From assembly GCA_028673005.1 (NCBI GenBank), contig CM054112.1:191569518-191633517 (forward strand): DNA of 64,000 nucleotides, written 5' to 3'. Below the pieces are notes generated by a model that was not told the DNA's origin, did not search any database, and saw only the letters and a list, made by a program, of their open reading frames with translations. This document shows, piece by piece, positions 22,497 to 35,865 of the stretch; the stretch's first letter is position 1, and the number at the start of each line of letters is the position of its first letter. The stretch comes from Tanypteryx hageni (Eukaryota; Arthropoda; Insecta; Odonata; Petaluridae). Position numbers and translations under genes: made by a program.

Positions 22497-23560
22497 TTAA
22501 TTATTTTTGACCATACTGACGGCATGGAAAGTTTGAACGAAATTGGAGAGAATTAATACGTGATAGTTCCTATCTATTATATCTTATAAATATTTTACAG
22601 TGTGTATGTTATTTATACGTTTTTACACCATTGAAGCATTCGAATTCAAAAGTTTTTGGGCCATCCTATGGACCAAAGGAAGAACTTGATCTAGGTTTGC
22701 AGAACATGGGGTCTCTTATACCCCATGGAGTCAACAAAATACTATTCCCATAAGAATGCATGGAAATGATGAGGAGAAACCCCAAAATGCCATGCAGCCC
22801 TTCACTGATGTGGATATAAATATACCTAAATATTAACTTACGATCATGGGAATTGGCTTATTTTATGCACGAAAGAATGCATTTTTTAATTCTGTTCATT
22901 ATATGCTAAATTGCTCAAAAGTTTTCTTTAAGCGCAAAATTTATTGGTTTAAATGACCATTTTCTAGACTCCAACAAAGCTAAATTTCTTAATTGTTGTC
23001 CTCTTCAAAGGGAGATAGCCACATAAAGATTAATGCAAGGAAAATCCACGCTGTAGAGAAAGAATAGCCAATGCCATGATAAAGGGTACAAATGGATTCA
23101 TGCCTAAATATAGTCTTTGAATACTTTTAAAGTGTCAAATGATTTTTAAGGAATATTAGAACACTTTTATCTTTTACCATTAACATTGAAAGATTTATCG
23201 CAACATAAATTGATACATCTACTTACATTTGTTCGGTAACCAAGATGTTGTTTATTGTATACATTTTGGCTGTAGTATTAACATAATCCACATAATTTTA
23301 TTGCTGCTTTAAAGGCTTCAGTGCATCTATCCATGTGAATATTAAGTAAGACGTTAATGTGTAATTATATTAATGGTAAAACTTTCCAATATAATACATA
23401 AAATAGTAAGTGTTAATGTAAACATCGCTTGTGTAATTAAGGAATGGGGAACATTTGGTAAACTTGGAATACCCAACAGAAAAAGTAACTAAATTTCAAA
23501 ATTTATTGTATTATTTTTATTGTAATATGACATCAAAAGTGATATATCAATAAAAAATAA
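22497..23560. other. AT-rich stretch, nothing recognised
   Basis: No coding region or repeat boundary recognised; a CCCATAAGAATGCATGG motif near 22750 resembles a piece of the Helitron-associated repeats. Confidence 0.35.
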
Positions 23561-23635
23561 ATAATAAAAATCGTTTGCTACTTAAAAGAAAACTCTTTCC
23601 CGAGTGAAGCCAGGCATTTCAACTAGTATACAATA
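23561..23635 (-). repeat. Dispersed repeat fragment (CTAGCTGGAG...CGCTCGGG family)
   Basis: The reverse complement reads CTAGTTGAAATGCCTGGCTT, CACTCGGGAAAGAG and TTTTCTTTTAAGTAGCAAA. It matches the start of the repeat at about 60504 (TTACCAGACTTCGCTCGGG, TTTTCTTTTAAGTAGCAAA). A related start is at 38519. Confidence 0.65.
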
Positions 23636-23944
23636 TTTCACACTAGCATTTTCCCAATCTTTTTAGCATGCATTATTGTAGTCTTTTGGCTGAGTATGCG
23701 TGGTTGAAAGTCTTTTCTTCTGAAACGTGGCATAAAAGAGTAACTTAAAATATACACTGGGAAAATTGGCTTGTTCACTCGATCCTATTTTTCACACTGT
23801 TCGTGAATCATGAATTGTGGTCTTTTCAGCTCTGTTCATGAATTTGCTGTGTGTACGAACTTGTAAGGTCAGTACGTTTTGTAGCAGAATTGATAGATAA
23901 GACTATATTGTGATTTTACTGTCCAAGTAGCGGATCGTAAGAAA

Positions 23945-24038
23945 TTTTGATTTTTTTAAGTTCGTTTATTTCGAACCTGGATAATTCGAAGTCATATTTT
24001 TGTGGTCCCTTGAACTTCAAAAAAACGAGGTTTTACTG
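23945..24038 (-). mobile_element. One end of a Tigger/pogo-like element
   Basis: The sequence ends ACGAGGTTTTACTG followed by TA; its complement starts CAGTAAAACCTCGTTT, then GAAGTTCAAGGGACC. That matches the left end at 29747 (CAGTAAAACCTCTC, CATCAAGGGACCC). The partner end was not found to the left. Confidence 0.55.
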
Positions 24039-24555
24039 TATTATCATTTCTCTTACAATTTCTTCTAGCGTATCGCAAACTCATTTCAACATTTTTGGAA
24101 GTATAAGAAACTTTATATCACAATATAAGAAAAAACTACCTCAAACTGATTTAGACAACCGAATGCAAGCACAGAAAAAATAAATGAGTGCATAGGGGAA
24201 AAAAGGGAACTTCAAAAGGATCTGTTTTTCATAGGCTCCTGTCAGCTTCCACTTTTATGAGGATTTTGGGATCGCTCGAGTATTTGGGACTTTATTGCAA
24301 CCATGTGCACAACATGTTTGTGGTTCGTTGCGAGAGAAATTTTATTATGCAGTATTTTTGTTTTGGGTTAGAAAATCATGTATTACTGGAAAGATGGTAA
24401 CAAAAGCATTTAGACATTAAGTTATATAAAACAAATTTTTAAACTCATGATATTTATCATAATATACAATCCGATATGAATAAGATGCTGAGAAAATTCA
24501 TTCAGATATTGTGCCATTATGACTTGGTTTGACTAAACAAAAGTGAGTCTAAGTA

Positions 24556-25902
<1,347 letters not shown>

Positions 25903-25904
25903 GT

Positions 25905-26875
25905 CTTGGCCCCCTATTAAATATTTTTAGAAATGAAACTAATAATTAAATTAGTTCACTGGAAGCCAAGCTTTTAACGTAATTATTTGTTAATTTTATC
26001 TCATAATTATATTTACACAAAATTAAGTGAAACTGTTCAGGTATTTTGAAATAAAAATTTAGTATCAATATCCCAAAAAAAATGTTATTTCGCATGGTTT
26101 CTTAAATAGGGTGTCCTCTTACATTCAAGATTGCCCTATAATCAGAAAAATATGATAAATTTAATTACATTAGAATTATTATGCGGCTGAGAGAAAATCA
26201 CAATAAAACTGACAGATAGCATAAAGCAAACTTCCCAGGGACCCCCAACTCCTTTAATCCGAAAAAGTGCTCCAGGATCCTCAGCCACTTAATCATATGC
26301 TATTTGTGGCACTTCATCTCCATGTCCAGAAGCCTTAAGAATCTTCACTCGCTCGTGAATGAAAAAATCCAGTGAAGTTGATAAAAATATTCAAAATAAG
26401 ATTGTTCTCACACAGGATTTATCACTCACGACGACCTGATATTATTAATATTGTCAAAACCATGTTTTCGCAGGCTGAAAAGTTATTATTCTACATATTA
26501 TATTATTTGCTTAACCATTTTCTGCCACACCAGGGAAGTGTGTAGGGGCAGGGTCTAGGTCAGTTTAGGGTAAAGGGATAATCGATGCATCTGTAGAAAA
26601 TAAGAATCATGCGAGATCATGCAATGGTAGAATATACTCGGAGCATAAGGTAAATACATGTAATATGAAAGATAAAGGGGAAATTCATAGTAATATGCAG
26701 CATCACTGTCATGATAGTTCATTGATAAAATGTTCTGTAAAAAGTACAATGTGATGCGATTCCAATTTTAATGCGATGCCAAAGAGTCATAGGAGTACTT
26801 GTGATAAGAATGCGTGTAATCTTAAATGGAAATGAAAGGCAAGGGTGAGGTTAATATGCGAAGTGATAGTGCGAA
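25905..26875. other. Stretch without recognised gene
   Basis: AT-rich; several dispersed-repeat-like fragments but no boundary or domain that I can support. Confidence 0.35.
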
Positions 26876-27208
26876 ATTAAACGTTGTCTTACTGAACTGC
26901 TGCAGCATCTGTAAGAGAATTGCAGTCTGCATGCTGATGTCGTGATAGGCAAAGAAAGTTGGTTAACGTATGATATTCAGAGTCAGGAGATATTTCCTAG
27001 AGACTAGCATGTCTGTAGAAAAGATTGCTGTAATAGATCGGGCTGTGGACTTTTCATAGTGGTTAGCGATAAGTATGATAACAGTGAGATTCTGATAGGT
27101 GACAAGGATATCGAGAATGTTTGGTGCCGTATAGGTAAAGAAGGCTCCAAAAAGGTGTTTTTATTCTTGTTTTACAGGCTGCCTAATGCTGGTGTAGATC
27201 ATCAATTT
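26876..27208 (+). pseudogene. LINE endonuclease (APE-type) fragment
   Basis: After LNVVLLNCCSIC (the N-terminal strand) a frameshift leads to ADVVIGKESWLTYDIQ, SQEIFPRD, a stop, HVCRKDCC, GCGLFIVVSDKYDNSEIL, ENVWCRIG and FLFYRLPNAGVDHQF. The T/KESWL, FPRDY-x-VYRKDR, GG-GV-I and FYRPPN order is that of apurinic-type endonucleases at the start of LINE ORF2. Nothing downstream matches the RT, so the fragment is truncated on both sides. Confidence 0.8.
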
Positions 27209-27424
27209 TGTGTGCATTAAGGTATTTATGCCAGTTGACGAGAAATTGCAATATTTATCATGATTTTCAGATAAACTATCAGCTCTATATGCCCCAAAGG
27301 GGGTTTGCAATGATTCTGGAATCCAGAACTATACACCTACCAAGTTTCATAAAGATCCATGATCCCACTACCGTGTTCTCTCCTTGTTAGTAGTAGTACT
27401 GGAAATTGCTTCAACATCAAAGGT

Positions 27425-27560
27425 CATTTCACACTTTTAACAACCCAATTCCACACAATTGGACAAGCACAAACATCCATACCCTGAGCGGCTATCGAAC
27501 CCCTGACCTCAACATGGGCAGACAAGCGTGCTAACCTCTCCGCCACCAAGGTCGGCATCC
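27425..27560 (-). mobile_element. tRNA-like SINE head (third type)
   Basis: The reverse complement has TGGTGGCGGAGAGGTTAGC (box A-like) about 30 bp before GGGGTTCGATAGCC (box B-like), the spacing of a tRNA-derived pol III promoter. The body is not shared with the other SINEs here, and the 3' limit is unclear. Confidence 0.5.
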
Positions 27561-28255
27561 CATTCTTATTCTCTCAACCAATCTCTCCCTCTTTCTCTTT
27601 CCCTCATGCTCTCCTCCATGAAAAATATAGCAAATGTGTAAATTTGAGAAGTTACTCTATCACTCATGTTAAATAACAACAAGAGGGTAAGGTGCACACT
27701 TGATGCATGCATTCATGCAAGGTAGTGGCATTCTTTATGATTTGTATATTAATATTACATAAGAATATGATTAATGAAAGGGAAATATTTTTAAATGAGC
27801 ATTGCCTTAAAAAATTCAACAATTATTTAAAACACACCTCGCCTGAATGACGTGATTGTAATGTAATCTCTCGTAAAGTATGCATTTCTATTCACTATCT
27901 AAACACTATGTACAAGAAAATAAATTAAATATATTTTCGTAATTATACCACATGTTAATTAATATACGGTTTTCTCTTTTAGCCATAAAATGATTGATAA
28001 AACCAGATGAGCACTTAAGCTGCAAAGCAGCTGTCGTCAGTGAGGATTCACTGATCGAAAGATCATTCGATTGGTAAATCAGCACTGCATAGGCGATTAA
28101 GAAAGTACTTAGATTGCATTGAAGCACATATGAAAGGGTAGGTTATACTTCAGTTATTATCAACATTTACGAATTCGAATGTTCTTTATTTACGACATTT
28201 ATGTTAAACTTCAATAAGTAGGATTGGGTAGAGAGATTCTGCCGCCGGAGACAAA

Positions 28256-28390
28256 ATATTATGCACCATTAGGGTTGCCAGATTTTTTAAATCACAAATC
28301 ACAGGACATTTACATTAAAAATGAACCATTTTTGAAATATTAGGTTGGGACAAGTCGGGACAATTTATGAAATAAAATTCAAGGCTTAAT
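28256..28390. mobile_element. Possible hAT end
   Basis: TTAGGGTTGCCAGATTTTTT with nearby GGACATTTAC and GTCGGGACAATTT resembles the TAGGGTTGCCAGA ends of hAT elements. No partner end or target duplication was found. Confidence 0.35.
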
Positions 28391-28807
28391 TATATCAAAA
28401 ACTAAATGAAAAAGGATTAATTTATTCATAAGTATTTAACTCAACTAACTCAAAAACTATTAATCAGGTCAACGCAAAATTTTATATTTAACATTTTTAT
28501 AAAAGTTTGATGATCTGATTAGTTTTTGGTAAAAATCGGTCTACTGGAAGTGGGTGTTTACACTTGTCACTTATCCATTATTTTGAAATATTTGCATTAA
28601 TATTTGATAAATGTAAAAATGTATTGGAATAAAAGTTGTAGGAAATTTCATTTTCTACAACCTTTGTTTGATACATTTTTCCATATAATGCATTGTATAC
28701 GAGATATCTTATATTTTTAGCTGCCACCACCACACCACCTACCGAAGACTATTGTTAACAATTGATGCTTAGTTACATCTTAGTAACGCTCCTTTTTCTT
28801 TTCTTAA

Positions 28808-29123
28808 CCCTTTCGCTGCTAAGGACTTGGAGCTTCTGCATCAGCCGTGTGCGCCGAGTTCAGTGATCTTGAAGCACTCCTGTGCTGAATACTTTCTCTA
28901 GGAGCTCCGCGTCTACGTTCTTTCGTTCGTCTTTTAGTCTCTTTATATTTTTAAAGTTATTTTGTCAATCATTTACATTCATATTGATTATTAACCATCT
29001 CGAAAAAATGTTTTCATCTTTTTTGAGCAGCGAATGGAAAAGATTGAAACGCATATATGCGTCATTAGCAGTCAAGGCACCGCTCTGCCCACCCGCATAT
29101 ATGCGTCGATAGCAGCAAAAGGG
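28808..29123. mobile_element. piggyBac MITE, 316 bp
   Basis: TTAA at 28804-28807 and 29124-29127 flank CCCTTTCGCTGCTA and (complement) CCCTTTTGCTGCTA, 13 of 14 identical. Near the right end CGCATATATGCGTC occurs twice, each copy palindromic. No transposase sequence. Confidence 0.85.
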
Positions 29124-29746
29124 TTAATGGTCAACCAGAAGTAAATGTTGACAATGATCCCAGAGTTAACAACATGTAATTTGCCATATAAATATGGAGA
29201 AAGCCATGTGTTGCCTGCATCAGTTTATTTTACATATTATTTTTTTAAATGCAAAGAAAATTTTCATTTGAATCAAAAAAAATATTATCCTACACATTCG
29301 ACATTGAATTTTCAATAACTACTTAACAGGTTATCGTAGAAATTATTATTGAAATAATCTTGAAATTTAAATAAAAATGAAACTAACTTTTCCACTGGAT
29401 GCTTTTTGTTTCCCTTAGGTCGAACAAAAATTTCTTACCAACTTTATTACAATAAATAAAATATCAATTAGTATTTTTTCTCACGATTAGTATCCCTAAA
29501 ATATGCTAAAGTAGTAGAGATTTTCAGCTATTTAAATGTTAAAATGACCAACACGGCGAACTTTTACAGAGAAACAAAATGTTCAGTAACAGAAATCTTA
29601 AGGGAAATACTACACTAAACTACTTAGTTAGTAAAGGTTTGTTTAAAAAATTGTGATCGCTACAAAATTATTTGAATCAAGCTAAAAAAGAATTTTACCA
29701 GACAGAATGAGGTACAGTAATTAAATCAATCAAAAAAAATTATATA

Positions 29747-31101
29747 CAGTAAAACCTCTCATTAACGAACATCAAGGGACCCAATTTTTTGTCTATTCGT
29801 TATTCGGAAATTCGTTGATCGGAGGTTATTGGGCGTTGCATAACTTCAGGGGCGCATTGTCTGTTAGATTATACGGGAGCAACAGGGTTATCCAAATGAA
29901 GGCATATGCGCAGATACGGCGTAACTCTACTAAAATATGCCCATTTTCAGGAAACGGTATCACATAAGTTGACGATATTGAAAATGCGCCCGCAATGTTT
30001 AATAACCAGCCATATTGATTTGAAGCTCCGACGACTCAATGGGCCACTTTCATTCATCTCCTTTTGCAATGGTTGACAGTGGCAAGCACCAAATAACTGA
30101 AATGCAGTGTTATTTTTTCTAGCATTGATTGGCAGGTTTTGCACGAAAACATCCTCTGCAATTTTTTATTATGCGACTTTTTTCGAGGTTGCAATGCATG
30201 AAACTCGCTGAGCCTATCCTAAAGCATCTGTTGAATCGCTAAGTTTATAAAAAATATTGACAGCAACGCCACTTTTTAACACCCATTTATAAACTACTAT
30301 TTGACCACCACGGCGCGGGTTGCAAATATTTCAAAACGAAATGAATGAAAGCAGCATTTTCCTCATAAGAAAGCACTAACTGTCGTTGGCACTCCAAATC
30401 AAGACTCCAATCAATATTTTTCACTAACCTTCTTAACAACACTCCAGCTCCGTCTCGGACGAATAAATTAACTATCACAAAAAAGTGTATAGGAACCACC
30501 TCACCACGATACGTACCTCATTGCTACGATCTTTCGTTGAAATTCCCTTTAAATGGATTAGGGGATTAATTTAATTGGGAATGATTTCAAATACAACACT
30601 TTTTTAAAAGATCTATTTAAAATACATCAACATTTTTAAATAAACGAATCTATTTTTTTGTTTCAAATTCTTTGTGAATTCTCGGGAAACGGCAGTCTCC
30701 ACTTCCCTAAAAGCATGCATAGCGGCATCACTACAACTCTCGGACGAGATTGTCATTGGTGCGAGAATGCCGGAAACACAGGAAATACGTAATCATGCTA
30801 GAAAACATGCTATGATTGGCTTGATGTAAGCTTAACGCTAATTGGCGCATTGGCGACTGTTTTCAATCGTTTTCCGTACGTAAAAAAATGTTTAGCGAGC
30901 AAAATTTCATTCTAAAGAGGTAAATATAAATGGAAGTGACGTCTTTTTCTTTCGTTGTTCGGAAGTTTTCGTAATATGGAAGTTCGTAGTAAAGAGGTTA
31001 TAATGAGGGATTTTGTATACAAGTTTGGTGGGACCACCATCAATTGTTTGCTATCCGGAGGTCTTCGCTATAAAGGGGTTCGTAAGGTAGAGGTTTTACT
31101 G
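29747..31101. mobile_element. Tigger/pogo-like non-autonomous element, 1355 bp
   Basis: TA at 29745-29746 and 31102-31103 flank CAGTAAAACCTCT at the left and its complement at the right; similarity continues inward (TTAACGAAC and TTACGAAC). Short repeats such as ATTCGTT and GTTCGGAAGTT occur near both ends. There is no transposase open frame; the interior is unrelated to the Tigger copy at 24556. Confidence 0.85.
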
Positions 31102-31103
31102 TA

Positions 31104-33250
31104 TGTACTTTCTGAGTTGATGCGCTTAAACTCTCAGCTTGAAAAACTTCCTTTTATCACTAGGAAAAGAATAATATTTATACTAAATTTTGATGCCACT
31201 TTGATGTTTTCACAACACTAGATGAATTGGAACTGATGCAGACTCTTGTACTTTGTCACAGATGCGAAATACGAGGGAAAGAGAGGGGGTTGAAAACAGT
31301 GGTGTGGGAATATGTGCTCCACTTTCAAAGCGACCTAGAGGGTGGCAATTATTAAGAAGCACTAAAAGAAACCCAACCTCAAATAGGAGCCGCTACCAAT
31401 AAACCGAAAATTTTGAGCGTGCCAGGCAGTGCAGAGAAGCTAAAATTACCGCAGGAGGGAGGTTATTCCTCACTCGACCTTCCTTACCTCGGTAATGCAA
31501 GGGGAGGAATGGTGAGAAGGCTGGAGAAAATGGAAGAGAGGACAAATATAAGACAGTTGCAAAACACCAAAACAACTGCGAAAGGCCCTATGGAAATTTT
31601 TTATGATCACCCAGCCCAGACATCTTGCCTATGACACTGGGAGGCCGCTGCTGCACATGCATAACTCAAATATCTTTAGAAAACGAAAAAGCAACTGAGG
31701 CCAACGTAGCAACCACTCTGTGGCCTCGGCCCATGGACCGTTGGCCCACTGGGATTTTGCCCGGTGTCCTGGTGGCCCAATCGGTCCCTGCCTGCAGGTA
31801 TAGCCAGAACTGGCACAGTCATTTTTGCAATTTTGCAATACCTTAATAAAATTGTTATACATTATTAATTAATATTTTATCCTGATTTTGTCATCCTATA
31901 TACCTATATTGCTATTTTTGTCAAGAAATTTAACGATCTGTGCAGCACATATATCTCTCTCAAAAGTTGGCCATATAGATTTTCAGGGGATTAGCATAAA
32001 AAATATGACTTGATAATTATTAAGTAAAAAAGAAAAACATATTTAGCAGAGACATCTATATAAGAAAGTAGGAAGACAGTATTAGGAATCATTCAGAATG
32101 AATGATTATGCCATCTGTTATCAAAATAAGAAGTTACATGTAAATGAAAATAAGCCTACATTGGATTGGCTCATGGCAGAGTCTTGGCATGACATGCGGC
32201 ATCGACTCACTGGCAATAAGATGGTTAAAACCTGTGTCATGAACATTTATATTTAATTTTTTCATCTATCAAAATGCTTTTTAGTCGAGAATGATATTTC
32301 TGATTTGAATCATACTTTCAGGATTTACTTGACCTTATTCCTTTTAAATTTGGACTTCAAAGGCTACAGTAATGTCATGAGTTCAAATCCAGGAGCCTTT
32401 CTTCTCTCCATTTGAATAACATAGGAAGAGCTGAAATGTAGCATGCAGGCCTTTTTTCATTACCATTTTAAAAGTACTTATAATCATTGCACCAACTCAG
32501 GACTTGAACTAAAGAACGTCTAAAAGAATGACAATTTATTTTCCTAGTGTAGATTTTCAAATGTGCATCGAATCAGTCCATGAATTCATTTTGAACGCCA
32601 AAACTTCACATTATTTGAAGGAAAAATCGTTAACCATTATGGCATCCATCATTACTGGATTTTTGCAAAATTACGTAATCCTCAGTATGGATTCTTTTGC
32701 TCATCTAAATGACTATATAGATGTAGAGAAAGAGTAGGAGATGTGGAGAGGGAGATAGGCATCTTGGTAGATAGGAAGGAAGGGATAGAATTAGAAAAGG
32801 GGGGAGGGAAGAGCTAAAGAGGGAGATGGAGAAAAAGACAAAGAGCGATGGATTGGGAGTAGAGGGAAGGAAAGAGAAGGGGTGGGAGAAAGGAGGGAGA
32901 GAGAGAGGGAGACTACATTAATACTTATCGTCATTTTTGTTGAAAAATTGTGTACCTGTCACGTTACTTAAAGTTTTAATGGTATAATAAATTATGTTAC
33001 TTAACGTTTTTATGGCTAAGTACATAGCTTTGTGATTGGCTAATTTATTGAACACAATTTTCCTTGTAGGTCCTGTCTTTTCTCTCCTCTTCTCATACTA
33101 TAAATTTCTCTTAACCTGACAGAATTCTCCTCTGTTACTAAGTCGTTTTTCTTCCATTACTACTAATAAACATTTCTACAGAGACATTTTAAAAAATCCT
33201 GTTGGCTCATACATACAACTTTTTCACATTTTTCTTTTGTTTTTCAATAC
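31104..33250. other. Stretch without recognised gene
   Basis: 31290-31830 is a GC-richer island with overlapping broken frames and no recognised domain. 31860-32730 is AT-rich. A purine tract follows (listed separately). Nothing else identified. Confidence 0.35.
32730..32915 (+). repeat. Polypurine tract, about 185 bp
   Basis: The + strand is almost wholly A and G, with few pyrimidine interruptions: GGGGGGAGGGAAGAGC, GAGGGAAGGAAAGAGAAGG, GAGAGAGAGGGAGA. No clear repeat unit. Confidence 0.85.
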
Positions 33251-33394
33251 TGAATCTGGGAATAAATGTACCCGAATGTAAGCTGCTCCTTAGGGTGACC
33301 TCCTAAATATAGTAAAATAAGGGCAAAAATAATAAACTTCTAGTTCTTTGAGTTTAAAGTCTACACCAACACTTTGCCCAATAAAAACATTTTC

Positions 33395-33720
33395 AATTTT
33401 TTTTTTCAGTATTTCGCCTTGGTCTGTAAGATCATCATCATTTAGAGTCCTCCTTCCATGTTTTCCGGGTTTCTACCGCGTGTTGGTTCTTTCAATGACG
33501 ACTGTTTCGCAACCATTCCAGGTGGCATCTTCAGGTCTTGTCGTTTGCAGAAATTTATACCCACATCGGTCGGGTGAGGTGCGTTGTGATTGGCTGTTCG
33601 TTTCTTGGTCTCTATTGGCTGTTGGAATACTCTCTTCCACATGTTAGAGAGAATGTATCCATCCTCTCTATTGAAATTAATCGGCTGTTTTAGAATCTCG
33701 ATCGATTCCCGTAGTACGAT
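33395..33720 (-). mobile_element. Penelope-like element terminal part, minus orientation
   Basis: The reverse complement reads CCTGAAGATGCC, ACCTGGAATGGTTGCGAAAC and, as peptide, GRNPENMEGG. Such peptides and the CTGAAGATG motif occur in the terminal (pseudo-LTR and tail) part of arthropod Penelope-like elements, as I recall them. TATAAATTT lies nearby. It faces away from the GIY-YIG piece that follows. Confidence 0.5.
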
Positions 33721-34020
33721 GTGAAGCCCAGATTCACATCAGTCAAAAAGACCTCAGATCTCCTCCCAAAGGCTAAGGACCGATTACCACCACACATGTA
33801 CGAGGGGGTCTATCAGATTAAATGCACCTGCGGCAAATCGTACATCGGCCAAACAGGGAGATCCGTCGAGTGCAGACTAAAAGAACATCGGAGGGCAATG
33901 GAAAAATAACAATTCTGCCTCTTGGCCGTATCTGAACATGTATGGTCCGAACCAGGACACATCATAGATTTCGATAACACCGAAGTTATCCATAGAGAGG
34001 GCCGATATTTCCCCAGGGTA
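33721..34020 (+). pseudogene. Penelope-like GIY-YIG endonuclease domain
   Basis: The frame reads HMYEGVYQIKCTCGKSYIGQ, then TGRSVECRLKEHRRAMEK, a stop at 33907-33909, then LAVSEHVWSEPGHIIDFDNT and EVIHREGRYFPRVIRES in the same frame. VYxIxC..C.x.YIGQT, the R-x-x-EH, and the E in HIIDFDNTEVI are the GIY-YIG nuclease landmarks. In Penelope-like retroelements this domain follows the RT. No RT precedes it here, so the copy is 5'-truncated and carries one stop. Confidence 0.85.
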
Positions 34021-34570
34021 ATACGGGAATCTTCTCCAGGGGACACACCTCATGCTCATTCTGGAGAAGCAGTGGGTCCATTCCACGTAGCACACGCAGG
34101 AGTAGTTGGGTACAATGCGGGGATGGGAGGTGCTCGGGAAGCAAGGGCCTGCACCTCCAATGTGTTCTGGAGGTCATTCATCATCTCAGTGATGCCCAAG
34201 AACTTCTCGTTGGATGCCGCCATGATTGTTATGGCCCACATCATCGTATTCATTTCGGCCTTCACGGAATCTTCTACAGGCGCCTGAGTAACGAGGCACA
34301 AGACAGCACGAAAGCAGGGGAGGGAGGATAAGGTTGGTGAGCCTGGCCAGAGATGAGGGACATGGAAAAATTCCACGACTTCTGTGTCAAAAACGTTATA
34401 GCCGAGGAACATTGTTAGGGAATGCCGCAGAAATCCATTATAAACTAAGGTCCGTTTCATGGGAGACCGGTATAACCGAGGTAGTTACAGTGATATAGCA
34501 TAGTAAAATGGTCAGGGAATGAAAAATATTCATTATAACCGAGGTTGATTTAGACTAACAATTCCTGGTG
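34020..34570. mobile_element. Probable Tigger-like MITE ends
   Basis: Around 34390-34570, TATAACCGAGGTAGTTACAG, TATAGCCGAGG and CATTATAACCGAGG recur; the complement starts CACTGTAACTACCTCGG. This resembles ends of CENP-B-type (Tigger) MITEs. Exact limits and TA duplications were not established. A 134-codon minus open frame (34056-34460) here has no recognisable domain. Confidence 0.35.
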
Positions 34571-35850
34571 CACAACATTTTTTGTTGTGTCCGCTGTTTC
34601 TGATAGCGCAGCAAATCATATGTTGTAAGCATCAAATATCTTGCTATTGGTAATGGTAAGTTGTCCATTATTACAATGCAAACCTATTTGCTCCATGTTT
34701 CATTTTATATTTAGATGAATTTTTCACCTAAATTTTCAATCTGTATTTGTCCTTGATGTGTTTGTTTCATTGTAAGCTTGGTGCAAATACTCTTGAAAGC
34801 CTGAGTCTAACAATGCAAAAATCCAAGATCAACAACGCCAGCAACCCTAGGAAACTCCTTTTTGAAATACTAAAAAAATTGGAGAAAATGAAATATAAAT
34901 TTAAAATATGAGCAGACACGAATTAAACAACAGAATCGAAGGTAAGAATGAGAATCTTCATTTCTTTTTATGTGAAATAGTGTAATTCAGCCAGTTTTGA
35001 TCATGATATTTTAAAATGTTAAAGACTAAAGGTCTACACATCATATTCTAGCTGATTACCTGTTATACAAATGCAAGAAAAAAAACTAGCCTGGTATTGA
35101 ACCCATGCCTTTTCAGGACATGTCTACCCACTTAAAACCTGCAAGAGTTTGCGCTGAGTATTTCAGGAGAAAGATTCGTTGAAATCGAGCAGACCATTCT
35201 CTATTTATTTGCATTCAAGCTGGGAGGTGACCTCATTTGAGGCTTCGGACGCAGGCAGGCAGGAATACAGCAGTTATAATATATTAGATTTATATCATTG
35301 TTATAAATGAAAATTGGTGTGTAAAAGGACAGAGAGTATACAAAGCTTTTATACCATGTATGCCTATTATTCCTAGCGATTATCCTTTTCAATTCAAACG
35401 TCTTCAATTTCCAGTTAAGGTTTCTTTTGCATTGCTTTAAGGGTTTGCTAAAAGTGGTCGTGGTCCACTTATGTGCACATTGGCTTTCTCATGATGTTTT
35501 ACATAGCATGTTCAAGAGTAAGTAACCAAAATAATTTTTGTGTGTATTCCTTCACCTAGTAGCAAGACCATCAACATAGCCTATGACAAACTAATGTAAA
35601 AGGGCTTTCAGTATGTTTTTCAAATTATATAGATTAAAGAAGATACAGTTATAACTTTGGAATCATTAAAGAGCATTGGTACCTACCTAAGGAAGCTTTT
35701 CAAGGTAAAAATTATAAATACCAGAGCAAAGAATGAGTTTTTCTGTTAGTATAATATAATTAAGCGTTTCATTGAATTATCTGGTACCAATCAGCAACAT
35801 ATCCATATTGTGGTATTCTAAGAATGATATAGTTGAAAGGGACTGCATGT
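34571..35850. other. Stretch without recognised gene
   Basis: AT-rich, no open frame of note, no repeat boundary recognised. Confidence 0.35.
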
Positions 35851-35865
35851 GAAAATTGAGTAATA

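Noticed and set aside
34056..34460. 134-codon minus open frame near MITE ends
   Set aside because: No recognisable domain; overlaps the + Penelope-like tail and repeat ends, so not called as a gene.
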